From an uncultured Flavobacteriales bacterium (GTDB taxonomy: Bacteria; Bacteroidota; Bacteroidia; Palsa-965): 16,664 nt of DNA. Each line of letters opens with the position of its first letter. Within the stretch, counting starts at the first letter, position 1. Positions 6,158 through 14,528 of this stretch are shown here, in pieces. The DNA lies in assembly GCA_937974275.1 (NCBI GenBank), contig CALJIF010000081.1, forward strand, positions 1 through 16,664, in the 5' to 3' direction. The notes beneath the pieces were generated by a model. That model ran no database searches. It saw nothing but the letters and a program-made list of their open reading frames with translations, and was not told the origin of the DNA. The position numbers were made by a program, and so were the translations under genes.

Positions 6158-6715
6158 ATGAGTCGCGGAAAAACCGATTTATCCAAATTTGATAACTCCG
6201 ATTACAATCCGGGAGCTTCGTTTGTAAAACGTGGTTTCTGGTACTGTGTAGCGGCGTGTTTTTTTAATTCGCGTTTTCCCGTTAACGGTGTCAAGATTTT
6301 TTTGCTGCGCCTGTTTGGAGCTCGGGTGGGTAACGGTGTGGTCATTAAACCATCCGTGATTATTAAATCGCCATGGTTGTTGGAAATTGGCAATCATGTT
6401 TGGATTGGCGAACATGCCTGGATTGATAATTTGTGCAAAGTGAAAATTGAAAGTCATGCCTGCATTTCACAAGGCGCCATGTTATTAACCGGAAATCATA
6501 ACTATAAAAAAACAACCTTCGATTTAATTACCGGAAGTATTACAATCGGTCAGGGTGCATGGGTAGGAGCGAAGGCAGTGGTATGTCCCGGAGTTCGTTG
6601 CGGAGAACACAGTTTATTAACTGTCGGATCGGTGGCCACAAAAAATCTGGAACCGTATTGGATTTACCAGGGCAATCCTGCCGTTAAAGTGAAAGAACGA
6701 GTGATAGAAATCTGA
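6158..6715 (+). CDS. WcaF-like hexapeptide-repeat acetyltransferase
   Basis: A 185-residue O-acetyltransferase of the left-handed beta-helix family, probably using acetyl-CoA to modify a sugar of an exopolysaccharide or other surface glycan. The N-terminal part (FDNSDYNPGASFVKRGFWY, then FFNSRFPVNGVK) is typical for the colanic-acid type enzyme WcaF. Residues about 55-165 contain the [LIV]-G-x4 hexapeptide turns (ARVGNGVVIKPSV, IGNHVWIGEHAWID, ISQGAMLLTGNHNYKK with the catalytic-type His, ITIGQGAWVGAKAVVCPGV), and it closes with the family end PYWIYQGNPAVKVKER. No other polysaccharide genes are nearby, so the substrate is open. TGATG joins its stop to the ligA start (1-nt overlap), implying translational coupling. 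Confidence 0.88.
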   Translation: MSRGKTDLSKFDNSDYNPGASFVKRGFWYCVAACFFNSRFPVNGVKIFLLRLFGARVGNGVVIKPSVIIKSPWLLEIGNHVWIGEHAWIDNLCKVKIESHACISQGAMLLTGNHNYKKTTFDLITGSITIGQGAWVGAKAVVCPGVRCGEHSLLTVGSVATKNLEPYWIYQGNPAVKVKERVIEI

Positions 6716-8745
6716 TGGATTTATTCAGTGATGAACGAGATCGCGCCAAGCAGCGCATTGAGGCACTCTCCAAAGAAATTGAAGAGCATAATTACCGCTA
6801 TTATCAATTAGCAGAACCAGTTATCAGCGATTTTGAATTCGATCAATTGCTGGAAGAATTGATTCGTTTAGAAAAACAATTTCCTGAATTTCTTGATGCC
6901 AATTCTCCATCGCAACGTGTTGGTGGCGGAATTACCAAGGAATTTGAAACCGTAAAACATCGTTTTCCGATGTTGTCGCTGGGCAATACATACAGTAAAG
7001 AGGAATTGGAAGAATTCGATCAGCGCGTATGTAAAGGGTTGGGCGTTGACACCGTGGATTATGTATGTGAATTGAAATACGATGGTGTTGCTATTGGTAT
7101 TCGTTATAACAACGGCGAGCTGGTGCAAGCGGTTACGCGAGGAGATGGTGTGCAAGGCGATGATGTCACGACGAATATTCGCACCATTCGCAGTATTCCG
7201 TTAAAGTTGACCGCCGAAAACATTCCCGGCGATTTTGAAATTCGGGGCGAGGTGTTGATGTCGCGTACTGCATTTAATAAGATCAATGCCGATAAAGAAA
7301 AAGCCGGTGAAGCATTGCTTGCCAATCCTCGAAATTCCGCGGCGGGTACATTGAAAATGCAGGATTCGAAAGTGGTGGCATCGCGTAAATTGGATTGTTA
7401 CCTGTATGGTGTTTTGGGCGATTCGTTACCCTTTACTACTCACATGGAAAGTCTGGAAGCCGCGCGCAACTGGGGTTTTCGTGTGCCGGAATTAACCCGT
7501 TTAGCACACGGTTTACAGGAAGTACTCGACTTTATTGAGCATTGGCAGCAGGCACGAAAAACGTTAGACTTCGATATTGATGGTGTTGTGGTTAAAGTGA
7601 ATTCATACGAACTGCAAAAAGCGCTCGGATTCACGGCTAAAGCGCCACGCTGGGCCATTGCGTATAAATACAAAGCAGAACAGGTGGCCACGAAGTTGTT
7701 GTCAATTACCTATCAGGTAGGTCGTACAGGAGCTATTACACCTGTTGCTAATCTGGAACCTGTTCAATTAGCGGGAACAACCGTAAAGCGGGCCTCATTG
7801 CACAACGCGGATATTATTTCTAAACTGGATGTACGTGAAGGGGATACCGTTTATGTAGAAAAAGGAGGTGAAATTATTCCCAAAATTGTGGGCGTTGATC
7901 TATCCAAACGCAACACCGATTCTAGTCCTCATCAATACATAGCAAACTGTCCCGAATGCGGAACTGTGCTGGTTCGTGGTGAGGGTGAAGCCTTGCATTA
8001 CTGCCCGAATGAAGATGGTTGTCCTCCTCAAATTAAGGGCAAGCTGGAGCATTTTGTGAGTCGTCGTGCCATGAACATCGATTCTTTGGGTGAAGAAACC
8101 ATCGGATTACTATTCGACAAAGGATTAGTGCGTCAAATACGCGATTTATACGAGTTGCGTCAACATCGCGTTGAGTTGTTACAGATGGATCGCATGGCTG
8201 AAAAGTCGGTGAACAATTTGTTGGATGGAATAGAATTATCGAAGCAGGTTCCGTTTGAACGAGTGCTATTTGCATTAGGCATTCGTCATGTCGGAGAAAC
8301 AACTGCCAAGAAATTAGCACACCACTTTCAATCCATGAGTAACTTGTTAAACGCCGGTGAAGCGGAATTAGCGGATGTTCCGGAGGTTGGTGCTGTTATT
8401 GCCCGCAGTGTTGCGGAATGGATTTCTAATCCTGAGCATCGCGAGTTAATACACTATTTAACCGAGCGCGGTTTACAGATGCAATTGTCTGATGAAGCGT
8501 TAAGTCTTCGATCAGATACACTTGCAGGAAAAACTTTTGTGGTGTCGGGAGTGTTCAGTCGCTCGCGCGATGAAATCAAAAATCTGATTGAACAAAACGG
8601 AGGGAAGAACGTGGGTTCTGTTTCGGGCAAAACGTCCTATCTTGTTGCCGGTGATAATATGGGGCCGGAGAAACGAACGAAAGCAGAGAAGTTGGGCGTA
8701 CCGATCATCACCGAAAACGATTTGTTGAACATGATCAATCTGTAG
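6715..8745 (+). CDS. ligA: NAD-dependent DNA ligase
   Basis: Seals nicks in DNA during replication and repair, using NAD+ to adenylate itself. The protein has 676 residues, normal for LigA. Domains in order: Ia (residues 1-65, with HNYRYYQLAEPVISDFEFD), adenylation domain with the active-site lysine Lys121 in ELKYDGVA and the RGDGVQGDDVT motif, OB fold (VGRTGAITPVANLEPV, ASLHNADII), a Cys4 zinc finger (Cys412, Cys415, Cys430, Cys436), helix-hairpin-helix repeats (ALGIRHVGETTAKKLA and the ADVPEVGAVIA region) and a C-terminal BRCT domain from about residue 603 (TFVVSGVFSRSRDEI, GDNMGPEKRTKAEKLG). All key residues look intact. It overlaps the wcaF-like gene by one base and is followed after four bases by the next gene. 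Confidence 0.98.
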   Translation: MDLFSDERDRAKQRIEALSKEIEEHNYRYYQLAEPVISDFEFDQLLEELIRLEKQFPEFLDANSPSQRVGGGITKEFETVKHRFPMLSLGNTYSKEELEEFDQRVCKGLGVDTVDYVCELKYDGVAIGIRYNNGELVQAVTRGDGVQGDDVTTNIRTIRSIPLKLTAENIPGDFEIRGEVLMSRTAFNKINADKEKAGEALLANPRNSAAGTLKMQDSKVVASRKLDCYLYGVLGDSLPFTTHMESLEAARNWGFRVPELTRLAHGLQEVLDFIEHWQQARKTLDFDIDGVVVKVNSYELQKALGFTAKAPRWAIAYKYKAEQVATKLLSITYQVGRTGAITPVANLEPVQLAGTTVKRASLHNADIISKLDVREGDTVYVEKGGEIIPKIVGVDLSKRNTDSSPHQYIANCPECGTVLVRGEGEALHYCPNEDGCPPQIKGKLEHFVSRRAMNIDSLGEETIGLLFDKGLVRQIRDLYELRQHRVELLQMDRMAEKSVNNLLDGIELSKQVPFERVLFALGIRHVGETTAKKLAHHFQSMSNLLNAGEAELADVPEVGAVIARSVAEWISNPEHRELIHYLTERGLQMQLSDEALSLRSDTLAGKTFVVSGVFSRSRDEIKNLIEQNGGKNVGSVSGKTSYLVAGDNMGPEKRTKAEKLGVPIITENDLLNMINL

Positions 8746-8749
8746 GAAC

Positions 8750-9295
8750 ATGTCAGGTTTTGATGCGATAAGATCATTTCTGTTACGACGCAAAATTAAT
8801 GCGCATCCTTTTCGTTTGCAGCGTGTAAAACGCGTCAGCAATATCGATCAGGCTGTTACAATCGGAATTTTGTATTCGTTCCGCGATCGTGATGAGTTTG
8901 AATTGATCCGTAAATATGTATCGTATTTGCGCGAAATGAAAAAGAAGGTGAAATGCCTTGTTTATTACGATACCAAAGAAGAGCCTAACGTTTCGTATTC
9001 GAAAATAGATTTCGATTTCGTCAGTAAAAAATCTCACGCACCAACCGGAGTTCCGACAGATCATTTGATTACGAATTTTATTGAAGAAGAATTTGACATT
9101 TTGATTGATGTCAATTTTACATCTGCATTGGTATTAACATACACCACTGCGGTTTCTCGTGCGCACTTTAAAGTGGGACGGACGGATCAGTATCAGGACG
9201 ATTATGATCTGTTACTTGCAACCACAAAGGATAAAGGTGTTAAAGCCTTCTTGCGTGAAACGGATACGTATTTGCAGATGATCAATAAATCGTAA
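8750..9295 (+). CDS. DUF6913-like protein, function unknown
   Basis: A 181-residue soluble protein without signal peptide or membrane segment. It begins with a short basic region (SFLLRRKINAHPFRLQRVKR) and continues as an alpha/beta fold with pattern VTIGILYSF, VKCLVYYD, FDILIDVNF and AHFKVGR. This arrangement recalls DUF6913, a family I know from Flavobacteriia, where it is often found beside dapA; here dapA follows after aat. The assignment rests on my memory of the pattern rather than a search. It sits between ligA (4-nt gap) and aat (1-nt gap), so it is almost certainly expressed with them. No catalytic motif is evident and I give no function. Confidence 0.75.
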   Translation: MSGFDAIRSFLLRRKINAHPFRLQRVKRVSNIDQAVTIGILYSFRDRDEFELIRKYVSYLREMKKKVKCLVYYDTKEEPNVSYSKIDFDFVSKKSHAPTGVPTDHLITNFIEEEFDILIDVNFTSALVLTYTTAVSRAHFKVGRTDQYQDDYDLLLATTKDKGVKAFLRETDTYLQMINKS

Positions 9296-9296
9296 A

Positions 9297-9926
9297 ATGG
9301 CAATAGAGCCGTTTCCTCCGGTTAATTATGCTGATGAAGACGGATTGCTCGCTGTAGGGGGCGATCTGAGTCCCGAGCGATTATTGTTAGCGTACAATTC
9401 AGGTATTTTCCCGTGGTTTAGTGAAGGGCAACCCATTTTGTGGTGGAGTCCTGATCCGCGGTTTGTTTTGTTCCCGCAAGAACTCCTTGTTTCTAAATCC
9501 ATGCAAAAAGTAATTCGCCGTGGTGAATTTGAAATTACCATGAATACGGACTTTGCCGGTGTAATTGAACACTGTGCGCGAATTAAGCGTAAAGGGCAGC
9601 GAGGAACATGGATTACTGAAGAAATGAAGCGCGCTTACATTCATCTTCATCAATTGGGTCATGCTCTTAGTGTTGAAGCACGACAAAACGGGGAATTAGT
9701 TGGTGGATTGTATGGAGTAAAAGTGCTAGGGTCGAGAGGTGCTGTGTTTTGCGGTGAAAGTATGTTTTCGCTCGTGCCCAATGCGTCCAAGGCTGCATTC
9801 ATATCGTTGTTGCAGATGCAGCAGTTCGCTATCATCGACTGTCAGGTGTATACGGAACATCTCGAATCATTAGGTGCTCGTATGATTTCCCGTGATGAAT
9901 ATTTAAAATATCTTCCGTCGAAATAA
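9297..9926 (+). CDS. aat: Leucyl/phenylalanyl-tRNA--protein transferase
   Basis: Transfers leucine or phenylalanine from its tRNA to the N-terminal arginine or lysine of proteins, which marks them for ClpS/ClpAP degradation. The 209-residue length fits the family. Diagnostic segments are DEDGLLAVGGDLSPERLLLA (13-32), NSGIFPWF, LWWSPDPRFVLFP (48-60), GTWITEEM, LVGGLYGVKVLG, VFCGESMF, NASKAAF and the end part IDCQVYTEHLESLGA. The start ATG follows the preceding stop by one base (TAAAATG). The gene is last in the run that begins at 6158; dapA behind it has its own promoter. Confidence 0.96.
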   Translation: MAIEPFPPVNYADEDGLLAVGGDLSPERLLLAYNSGIFPWFSEGQPILWWSPDPRFVLFPQELLVSKSMQKVIRRGEFEITMNTDFAGVIEHCARIKRKGQRGTWITEEMKRAYIHLHQLGHALSVEARQNGELVGGLYGVKVLGSRGAVFCGESMFSLVPNASKAAFISLLQMQQFAIIDCQVYTEHLESLGARMISRDEYLKYLPSK

Positions 9927-9947
9927 TCCACACCCGTTGATAACTGC

Positions 9948-9980
9948 TTGTAGCATCGTGGTTAAATCCTCGTAATTTTG
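9948..9980 (+). promoter_or_regulatory. Promoter of dapA (-33 TTG, -7 TAATTTTG)
   Basis: TTG at 9948-9950 and TAATTTTG at 9973-9980 are 22 nt apart, matching the Bacteroidota arrangement TTG-N(19-23)-TAnnTTTG. ATG 9986 comes five bases after the -7 box, so the mRNA should begin essentially at the start codon. Confidence 0.6.
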
Positions 9981-9985
9981 CGCCA

Positions 9986-10891
9986 ATGGCAGCAAAAAAA
10001 TCTTCCCCAAAAAGTCCTTTCACAGGCACAGGTGTTGCAGTAGTAACACCATTTAAAAAAGACGGCAGCATTGATTTTCCGTCGTTGAAAAAAATCATTG
10101 AGCACATCATTAAAGGAAAGTGTGAGTACCTCGTAATTATGGGTACTACCGGTGAAGCTCCGGCTTTATCGAAACAGGAGAAAACCGATGTGTTGCAGTT
10201 TGCTTTGCAGATAGCAGGCAATCGTGTTCCTGTGGTGTATGGAATAGGAGGAAACAACACTGCGGAAGTTGTGCGTCAATTGGAAACAACCGATTTGATT
10301 GGAGTAAGCGGTATTCTTTCTGTTGCGCCTTATTACAATAAGCCCAATCAGAAAGGGCTTTATGCGCATTACAAAGAAGTGGCAGAAGCTTCACCGTTGC
10401 CTGTAATTCTCTACAATGTGCCGGGAAGAACAGGAATGAACATGACTGCTGACACTACTTTGAAGTTGGCTCATGATTTTAAAAGACTCGTTGCAGTAAA
10501 GGAAGCTTCGGGTAATATGGAACAAATCATGACCATCATTAAAGATAAACCTTCCGATTTTCTGGTCATTTCCGGTGATGATGCACTGACCATGCCATTA
10601 ATAGCTGCAGGTGCAGACGGTGTGATTTCTGTAGTGGCCAATGCGTTCCCGGCAAAATTCTCCGAAATGGTTCGTGCATCGTTACAAGGTGATTTGGTTA
10701 AAGCACGGAAACTGCATTACGATTTGCTCAAGGTAACACAGCTGTTTTTTGCCGATGGAAATCCGGGTGGTGTAAAAGTGGCGCTGGAAACACAGAAGTT
10801 GTGTGCTGCTTATTTGCGCTTGCCTTTGTATCCGGTTAATGAAAGTGTTGCCAAATCCATTAAAGCAGAAACCAAGAAGTTAGCACGATAG
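9986..10891 (+). CDS. dapA: 4-hydroxy-tetrahydrodipicolinate synthase
   Basis: Condenses pyruvate with aspartate semialdehyde, the committed step to diaminopimelate for peptidoglycan and to lysine. The 301 residues form the usual TIM barrel with a short extra N-terminal tail (AAKKSSPKS). Key residues are visible: GTTGEAPALS with Thr54-Thr55 (substrate and proton relay), PYYNKPNQKGLY around residues 115-126 (interface tyrosine), ILYNVPGRTG with catalytic Tyr143, and VAVKEASGN with Lys172, which forms the Schiff base with pyruvate; GDDALTMPLI and GADGVISVVAN follow. The N-acetylneuraminate lyase or KDPG-type relatives are less likely given the combination of TTGE and YNVPGRTG. It is a single-gene unit, with a promoter directly in front and a terminator behind. 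Confidence 0.95.
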   Translation: MAAKKSSPKSPFTGTGVAVVTPFKKDGSIDFPSLKKIIEHIIKGKCEYLVIMGTTGEAPALSKQEKTDVLQFALQIAGNRVPVVYGIGGNNTAEVVRQLETTDLIGVSGILSVAPYYNKPNQKGLYAHYKEVAEASPLPVILYNVPGRTGMNMTADTTLKLAHDFKRLVAVKEASGNMEQIMTIIKDKPSDFLVISGDDALTMPLIAAGADGVISVVANAFPAKFSEMVRASLQGDLVKARKLHYDLLKVTQLFFADGNPGGVKVALETQKLCAAYLRLPLYPVNESVAKSIKAETKKLAR

Positions 10892-10912
10892 TATTACTAT
10901 CATAAATTATTT

Positions 10913-10954
10913 AGGATTCATGAGGTCGCAGTACTTGATGAATCCTTTTTTTTT
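10913..10954 (+). terminator. Rho-independent terminator after dapA
   Basis: AGGATTCAT (10913-10921) pairs perfectly with ATGAATCCT (10938-10946), with a 16-nt loop and nine T residues at 10946-10954. It begins 21 nt after the dapA stop. The stem is AT-moderate, but the long T run makes termination convincing. Confidence 0.8.
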
Positions 10955-10965
10955 CGCGTACTTTG
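10935..10965 (+). promoter_or_regulatory. Possible promoter of the choice-of-anchor B/coaE operon
   Basis: TTG at 10935-10937 lies 21 nt before TACTTTG at 10959-10965. The -7 box has one spacer base where the consensus TAnnTTTG has two, so the match is imperfect. If used, it gives a leader of about 70 nt rich in A and C before ATG 11040. The TTG lies inside the loop of the dapA terminator, so the two signals overlap. Confidence 0.4.
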
Positions 10966-11039
10966 AAATATCCCCGAGCAAAAAAAGTGAGAGCTGATAT
11001 TCACGATCAAACAAACAAAACAACCAACCAAGTTTCAGA

Positions 11040-13439
11040 ATGAAAAAAATTGCACTACTGGCTGCCGGCATTACGCTGTGCGGATCCATGTCATGGGCAC
11101 AAAACCTGAATGTTACGTTTCAGGCTCAACTCCCCAATTCAGGTAATACTACATTGGCTAATATCTGCGGTTATACCGACGAATTAGGTAATGAGTATGC
11201 ATTGCTCGGTCATTCACAAGGAATGATTGTAGTAGATGTAACTGTTCCGAATAATCCAACGGTGGTAACGCAAATTCCGAACGTAGATAATTTGTGGAAG
11301 GAAATTAAAGTATACGGCGATTATGCTTACGTTACAACGGAAGGTTCAGGCGGTGCGCTTCAAATCGTAGACTTATCACCGCTACCGCAAAGCTCAACAT
11401 TGCCCAGCCACTTTTATTTTGGTGACGGAGCAATCAATAATCAATTAAATACTGTACACGCACTTTATATCGATACCACCAAAGGATACTGTTATTTATT
11501 CGGAACTAACATCGGGCAAGGTGGTGCAATTGTGTTGGATCTGAATACAGATCCTTACAATCCTACCTATGCAGGTGTTTATGATAATCTCGGTTATGTT
11601 CACGATGGTTATGTGGATAATGATACGTTGTATGCAGGTCATATTTACGCCGGTTATTTCGCTATCGTTAACATGGCTAACAAAGCAAATCCTGTTGTTA
11701 TTTCTACACAAGCTACACCGACCAACTTCACGCATAACACGTGGATCAGCGATGATCGTAAGTTTATATTCACCACTGACGAGAATACGAATTCGTATTT
11801 GGGAGCTTATGATGTGTCCAACCCGAACAGCGTTACGGAGGTAGATCGTATCCAATCACAATTCCCGAATTCAGGATCTGTCGTGCATAACACGCACATC
11901 TTAAACAATTGGGCGGTTACTTCTTGGTACAAGGATGGATTTGTAATCACGGATATTACGCGTCCTCACAACATGGTTAATGTTGGCTGGTACGATACGT
12001 TCAATGGCAGTGGTAATGGGTTTGAAGGCGCGTGGGGTGTTTTCCCTTATTTTCCTTCAGGAACAATTGTTGTATCGAATATTGATGAAGGTTTGTTTGT
12101 GTTCTCTCCAAATTATGTGCGTGCATGTTATTTGGAAGGATCGGTTACGGATAGTTTGTGCGGTACACCGATTCCGGGAGTTACTGTTACAATTTCTTCC
12201 GTTAACGTCACCGAACAATCCAATGTAAGCGGCGAATTTTATACCGGTACGCCAACTCCGGGAACATATACAGTAACATTCAGCAAGCCGGGTTACATTA
12301 CTAAAACGTTTACGAATGTGGTGTTTGCTCCGGGACAAGTAAACTTGTTTAACATCACTATGTATGCACCCGGTGCGGTGAATTTAATAGGAACTGTGGA
12401 TGATACTACCGCTACTGCTTTACCGGGAAGTTTTGTGTTGGTAGAGAACGCAAATAATACGTACAACTTCGTGGCAGATAACAACGGTGATTTCAGCAGC
12501 TGTAATGTAATTTCAGATGAATACAACATCACTTCTGGTTTGTGGGGTTATCAGACGATTTGTTATTTGGATTCTATTAATCAGAACAACCCAACTTTAA
12601 ACTTACAGTTGAATCCCGGTTATTACGATGATTTCACTTTTGATTTCGGATGGACCATTTCCGGTACAGCTACAGCAGGATCATGGGAACGCGGTATTCC
12701 GGTTGGAACAACATACAACACATTGAATGATGCAAATCCGGGTGTTGATGCGTCAGGAGATTGCTCACGTTATGCATACGTAACAGGCAATGGCGGAGGA
12801 AACGTTTCTGCGGATGATGTCGACGGTGGTTCAACAACCTTGCGTTCTCCTGTGATGAATCTTACTACATACAATGATCCTTGGATTCATTATTCACGTT
12901 GGTTCTTTAACGATGGCGGTTCGGGCAATCCAAACGACTCATTAGTTATTCGTTTAACGGATGGTGTTACAACAGTGACTTTGGAAAAAGTAACTGCAAA
13001 CACACCAAACAACTCATCTTGGGTGCGTAGAAGTTTCCGTGTAAGCGATTATTTCACGCCAAATGCGAACATGCGATTGATAGTTGAAACAGCAGATTTA
13101 CAACCGGGTCATTTAGTGGAAGCAGGCTTCGATCATTTCCTCGTGGTGGATTCCAACGCGGCAAGTGTTCCGGTAATTCGTGGAAATGATTTTGATGTTG
13201 TTGCAGCTCCAAGTCCTTTCGGTGATTTTACCACAATCCAATTCAATATGGGTAATTCATTTAACGGTAATGCAATACTTACAGTAACTGATATCAGTGG
13301 AAGGATTGTTGAAACGGTAAACTTAACAACCGCACAAGGGCAATTAAATATCGGGAGCGGATTAGCGGAAGGAATTTACGTGGTGCGAATTGCTTCGGGC
13401 AACAGTAATGCGATTATGAGAATTGTGAAATCCAAATAG
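11040..13439 (+). CDS. Secreted choice-of-anchor B (LVIVD propeller) protein with T9SS sorting domain
   Basis: A 799-residue exported protein. Residues 1-20 are a signal peptide (KKIALLAAGITLCGSMSWA). Residues about 21-365 form an LVIVD-type beta propeller as in the choice-of-anchor B family (MIVVDVTVPNNPTVV, LQIVDLSPLP, FAIVNMANKANPVV, LGAYDVSNPNSV, FVITDITRPHNMV). About 367-445 is a carboxypeptidase-regulatory-like fold (LEGSVTDSLCGTPIPGVTV, GTYTVTFSKPGY), followed by a second related unit (about 450-525), a jelly-roll-like region (about 530-705, with SPVMNLTTYNDPWIHYSRWF) and a complete T9SS type A sorting domain at the end (AAPSPFGDFTTIQF, DISGRIV, GIYVVRIASGNS, IMRIVKSK). It should be carried across the outer membrane and fixed to the surface or released. 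Ligand unknown. The stop is one base before the coaE start. Confidence 0.88.
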   Translation: MKKIALLAAGITLCGSMSWAQNLNVTFQAQLPNSGNTTLANICGYTDELGNEYALLGHSQGMIVVDVTVPNNPTVVTQIPNVDNLWKEIKVYGDYAYVTTEGSGGALQIVDLSPLPQSSTLPSHFYFGDGAINNQLNTVHALYIDTTKGYCYLFGTNIGQGGAIVLDLNTDPYNPTYAGVYDNLGYVHDGYVDNDTLYAGHIYAGYFAIVNMANKANPVVISTQATPTNFTHNTWISDDRKFIFTTDENTNSYLGAYDVSNPNSVTEVDRIQSQFPNSGSVVHNTHILNNWAVTSWYKDGFVITDITRPHNMVNVGWYDTFNGSGNGFEGAWGVFPYFPSGTIVVSNIDEGLFVFSPNYVRACYLEGSVTDSLCGTPIPGVTVTISSVNVTEQSNVSGEFYTGTPTPGTYTVTFSKPGYITKTFTNVVFAPGQVNLFNITMYAPGAVNLIGTVDDTTATALPGSFVLVENANNTYNFVADNNGDFSSCNVISDEYNITSGLWGYQTICYLDSINQNNPTLNLQLNPGYYDDFTFDFGWTISGTATAGSWERGIPVGTTYNTLNDANPGVDASGDCSRYAYVTGNGGGNVSADDVDGGSTTLRSPVMNLTTYNDPWIHYSRWFFNDGGSGNPNDSLVIRLTDGVTTVTLEKVTANTPNNSSWVRRSFRVSDYFTPNANMRLIVETADLQPGHLVEAGFDHFLVVDSNAASVPVIRGNDFDVVAAPSPFGDFTTIQFNMGNSFNGNAILTVTDISGRIVETVNLTTAQGQLNIGSGLAEGIYVVRIASGNSNAIMRIVKSK

Positions 13440-13440
13440 C

Positions 13441-14025
13441 ATGAAGCGCATCGGATTGACAGGTGGAATTGGAAGCGGCAAAACTACGGTTGCTGAAGTT
13501 TTCAAAACCCTCGGAGTTCCGGTCTTTCTTGCAGATGAAGAAGCACGTCGCATTCAAAATGAAGACGAAGTTGTAAAGAGTAAAATACAACAAGTGTTCG
13601 GAGATGTTTATGACATCAACGGCACTTTAAATCGTAAACGGGTTGCTGAACTGGTGTTTGGCAACCCGTCTTTGTTGGAACAACTCAATCAAATTGTGCA
13701 TCCTGCCGTCAGAGATGCATTCGAGAAGTTTGTGGCTTCACACACTGAGGCCGCCTATGTTATTCGCGAAGCAGCGATATTGTTCGAATCGGGTTCTTAC
13801 AAAGATTTGGACGCCGTAATCGCAGTTGTTGCACCGGAGGAAATTCGCATTAATCGTGTAATGAATCGCGACGGTTCAACAAAAGAGCAAATACAGCAGC
13901 GCATTCAAGCACAATGGAGTGACGAAGAAAAAGTTCGTCGGTCTCAGTTTGTTATTATCAATGACGGTAAGGAAATGATACTGCCTGCTATTGTAAACAT
14001 TCATGAGGAATTGATGAAAGCATGA
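13441..14025 (+). CDS. coaE: Dephospho-CoA kinase
   Basis: Phosphorylates the 3' hydroxyl of dephospho-CoA with ATP, the last step of CoA synthesis, in the cytoplasm. The 194 residues are normal for the family. Near the N-terminus stands the P-loop GLTGGIGSGKTTVAEVF (residues 5-21), then FLADEEARRIQ (CoA-site helix), NRKRVAELVFGNPSLLEQLN, HPAVRDAFEKF, the AAILFESGSYKDLDAVIAV segment and the lid with NRVMNRDGSTKEQIQQRI and WSDEEKVRRSQFVIINDG. The start follows the upstream secreted-protein gene after one base, and its stop overlaps the next gene by 4 nt (ATGA). Confidence 0.96.
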   Translation: MKRIGLTGGIGSGKTTVAEVFKTLGVPVFLADEEARRIQNEDEVVKSKIQQVFGDVYDINGTLNRKRVAELVFGNPSLLEQLNQIVHPAVRDAFEKFVASHTEAAYVIREAAILFESGSYKDLDAVIAVVAPEEIRINRVMNRDGSTKEQIQQRIQAQWSDEEKVRRSQFVIINDGKEMILPAIVNIHEELMKA

Positions 14026-14528
14026 GTTCATTGCATCAATTGAAAAATGAACATCGAATAATTGCCTATCTGCACAAAAACATGGCAGTAGCAATTACTG
14101 CTGTTTTAATCCGAATGGTGTTAATGGCAATTCCGATTACCATCATCTATTTTGTTGTGGATCACGAACAAGAAACGCATACCATTCCAATATTAATTGG
14201 GATTGTGTTGGGCATTTTGGTGTTCATTAAAACTGATCGTCCCTTAATGCAACTTATGGCCAAGCGTTGTGATGTGGTTTTTCACGACGATGGATTGGTT
14301 ATAGAGATGAACGGAACACGAACGGAATATGATAAAAACGAAATCCTTAATCTTCGGGCTTACAGTGTTCCAATAGACACCAACGAAGTAAAACATATTG
14401 CATTCGAAACGCAATTGCAGGGCGCGTTTGATATTGTGGAAACGTGGGTGGATGCGGAGAGTATGAAGGAGTTTGAGCAGGTGTATGGGGAAATTGCTTC
14501 AGCGCAAAAGACAAGTATAGCCATGTAA
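14022..14528 (+). CDS. Two-TM membrane protein, function unknown
   Basis: A 168-residue protein with two hydrophobic segments, about residues 21-46 (VAITAVLIRMVLMAIPITII and following) and 55-69 (IPILIGIVLGILVFI), separated by a short acidic, His-containing stretch (DHEQETHT). Behind them is a soluble C-terminal half of about 95 residues that reads as mixed beta-alpha (RCDVVFHDDGLVIEMNG, YDKNEILNLRAYSVP, FDIVETWVDAE). This resembles small membrane proteins with a cytoplasmic PH-like sheet, but I do not recognise the family. It overlaps coaE by 4 nt and so is probably translated with it. A shared function with CoA synthesis does not follow from that. Confidence 0.75.
   Translation: MSSLHQLKNEHRIIAYLHKNMAVAITAVLIRMVLMAIPITIIYFVVDHEQETHTIPILIGIVLGILVFIKTDRPLMQLMAKRCDVVFHDDGLVIEMNGTRTEYDKNEILNLRAYSVPIDTNEVKHIAFETQLQGAFDIVETWVDAESMKEFEQVYGEIASAQKTSIAM

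Noticed and set aside
11496..11855. 119-residue minus-strand ORF inside the LVIVD propeller gene
   Set aside because: The sense frame shows propeller repeats throughout; the antisense Ile/Arg-rich product matches nothing I know.
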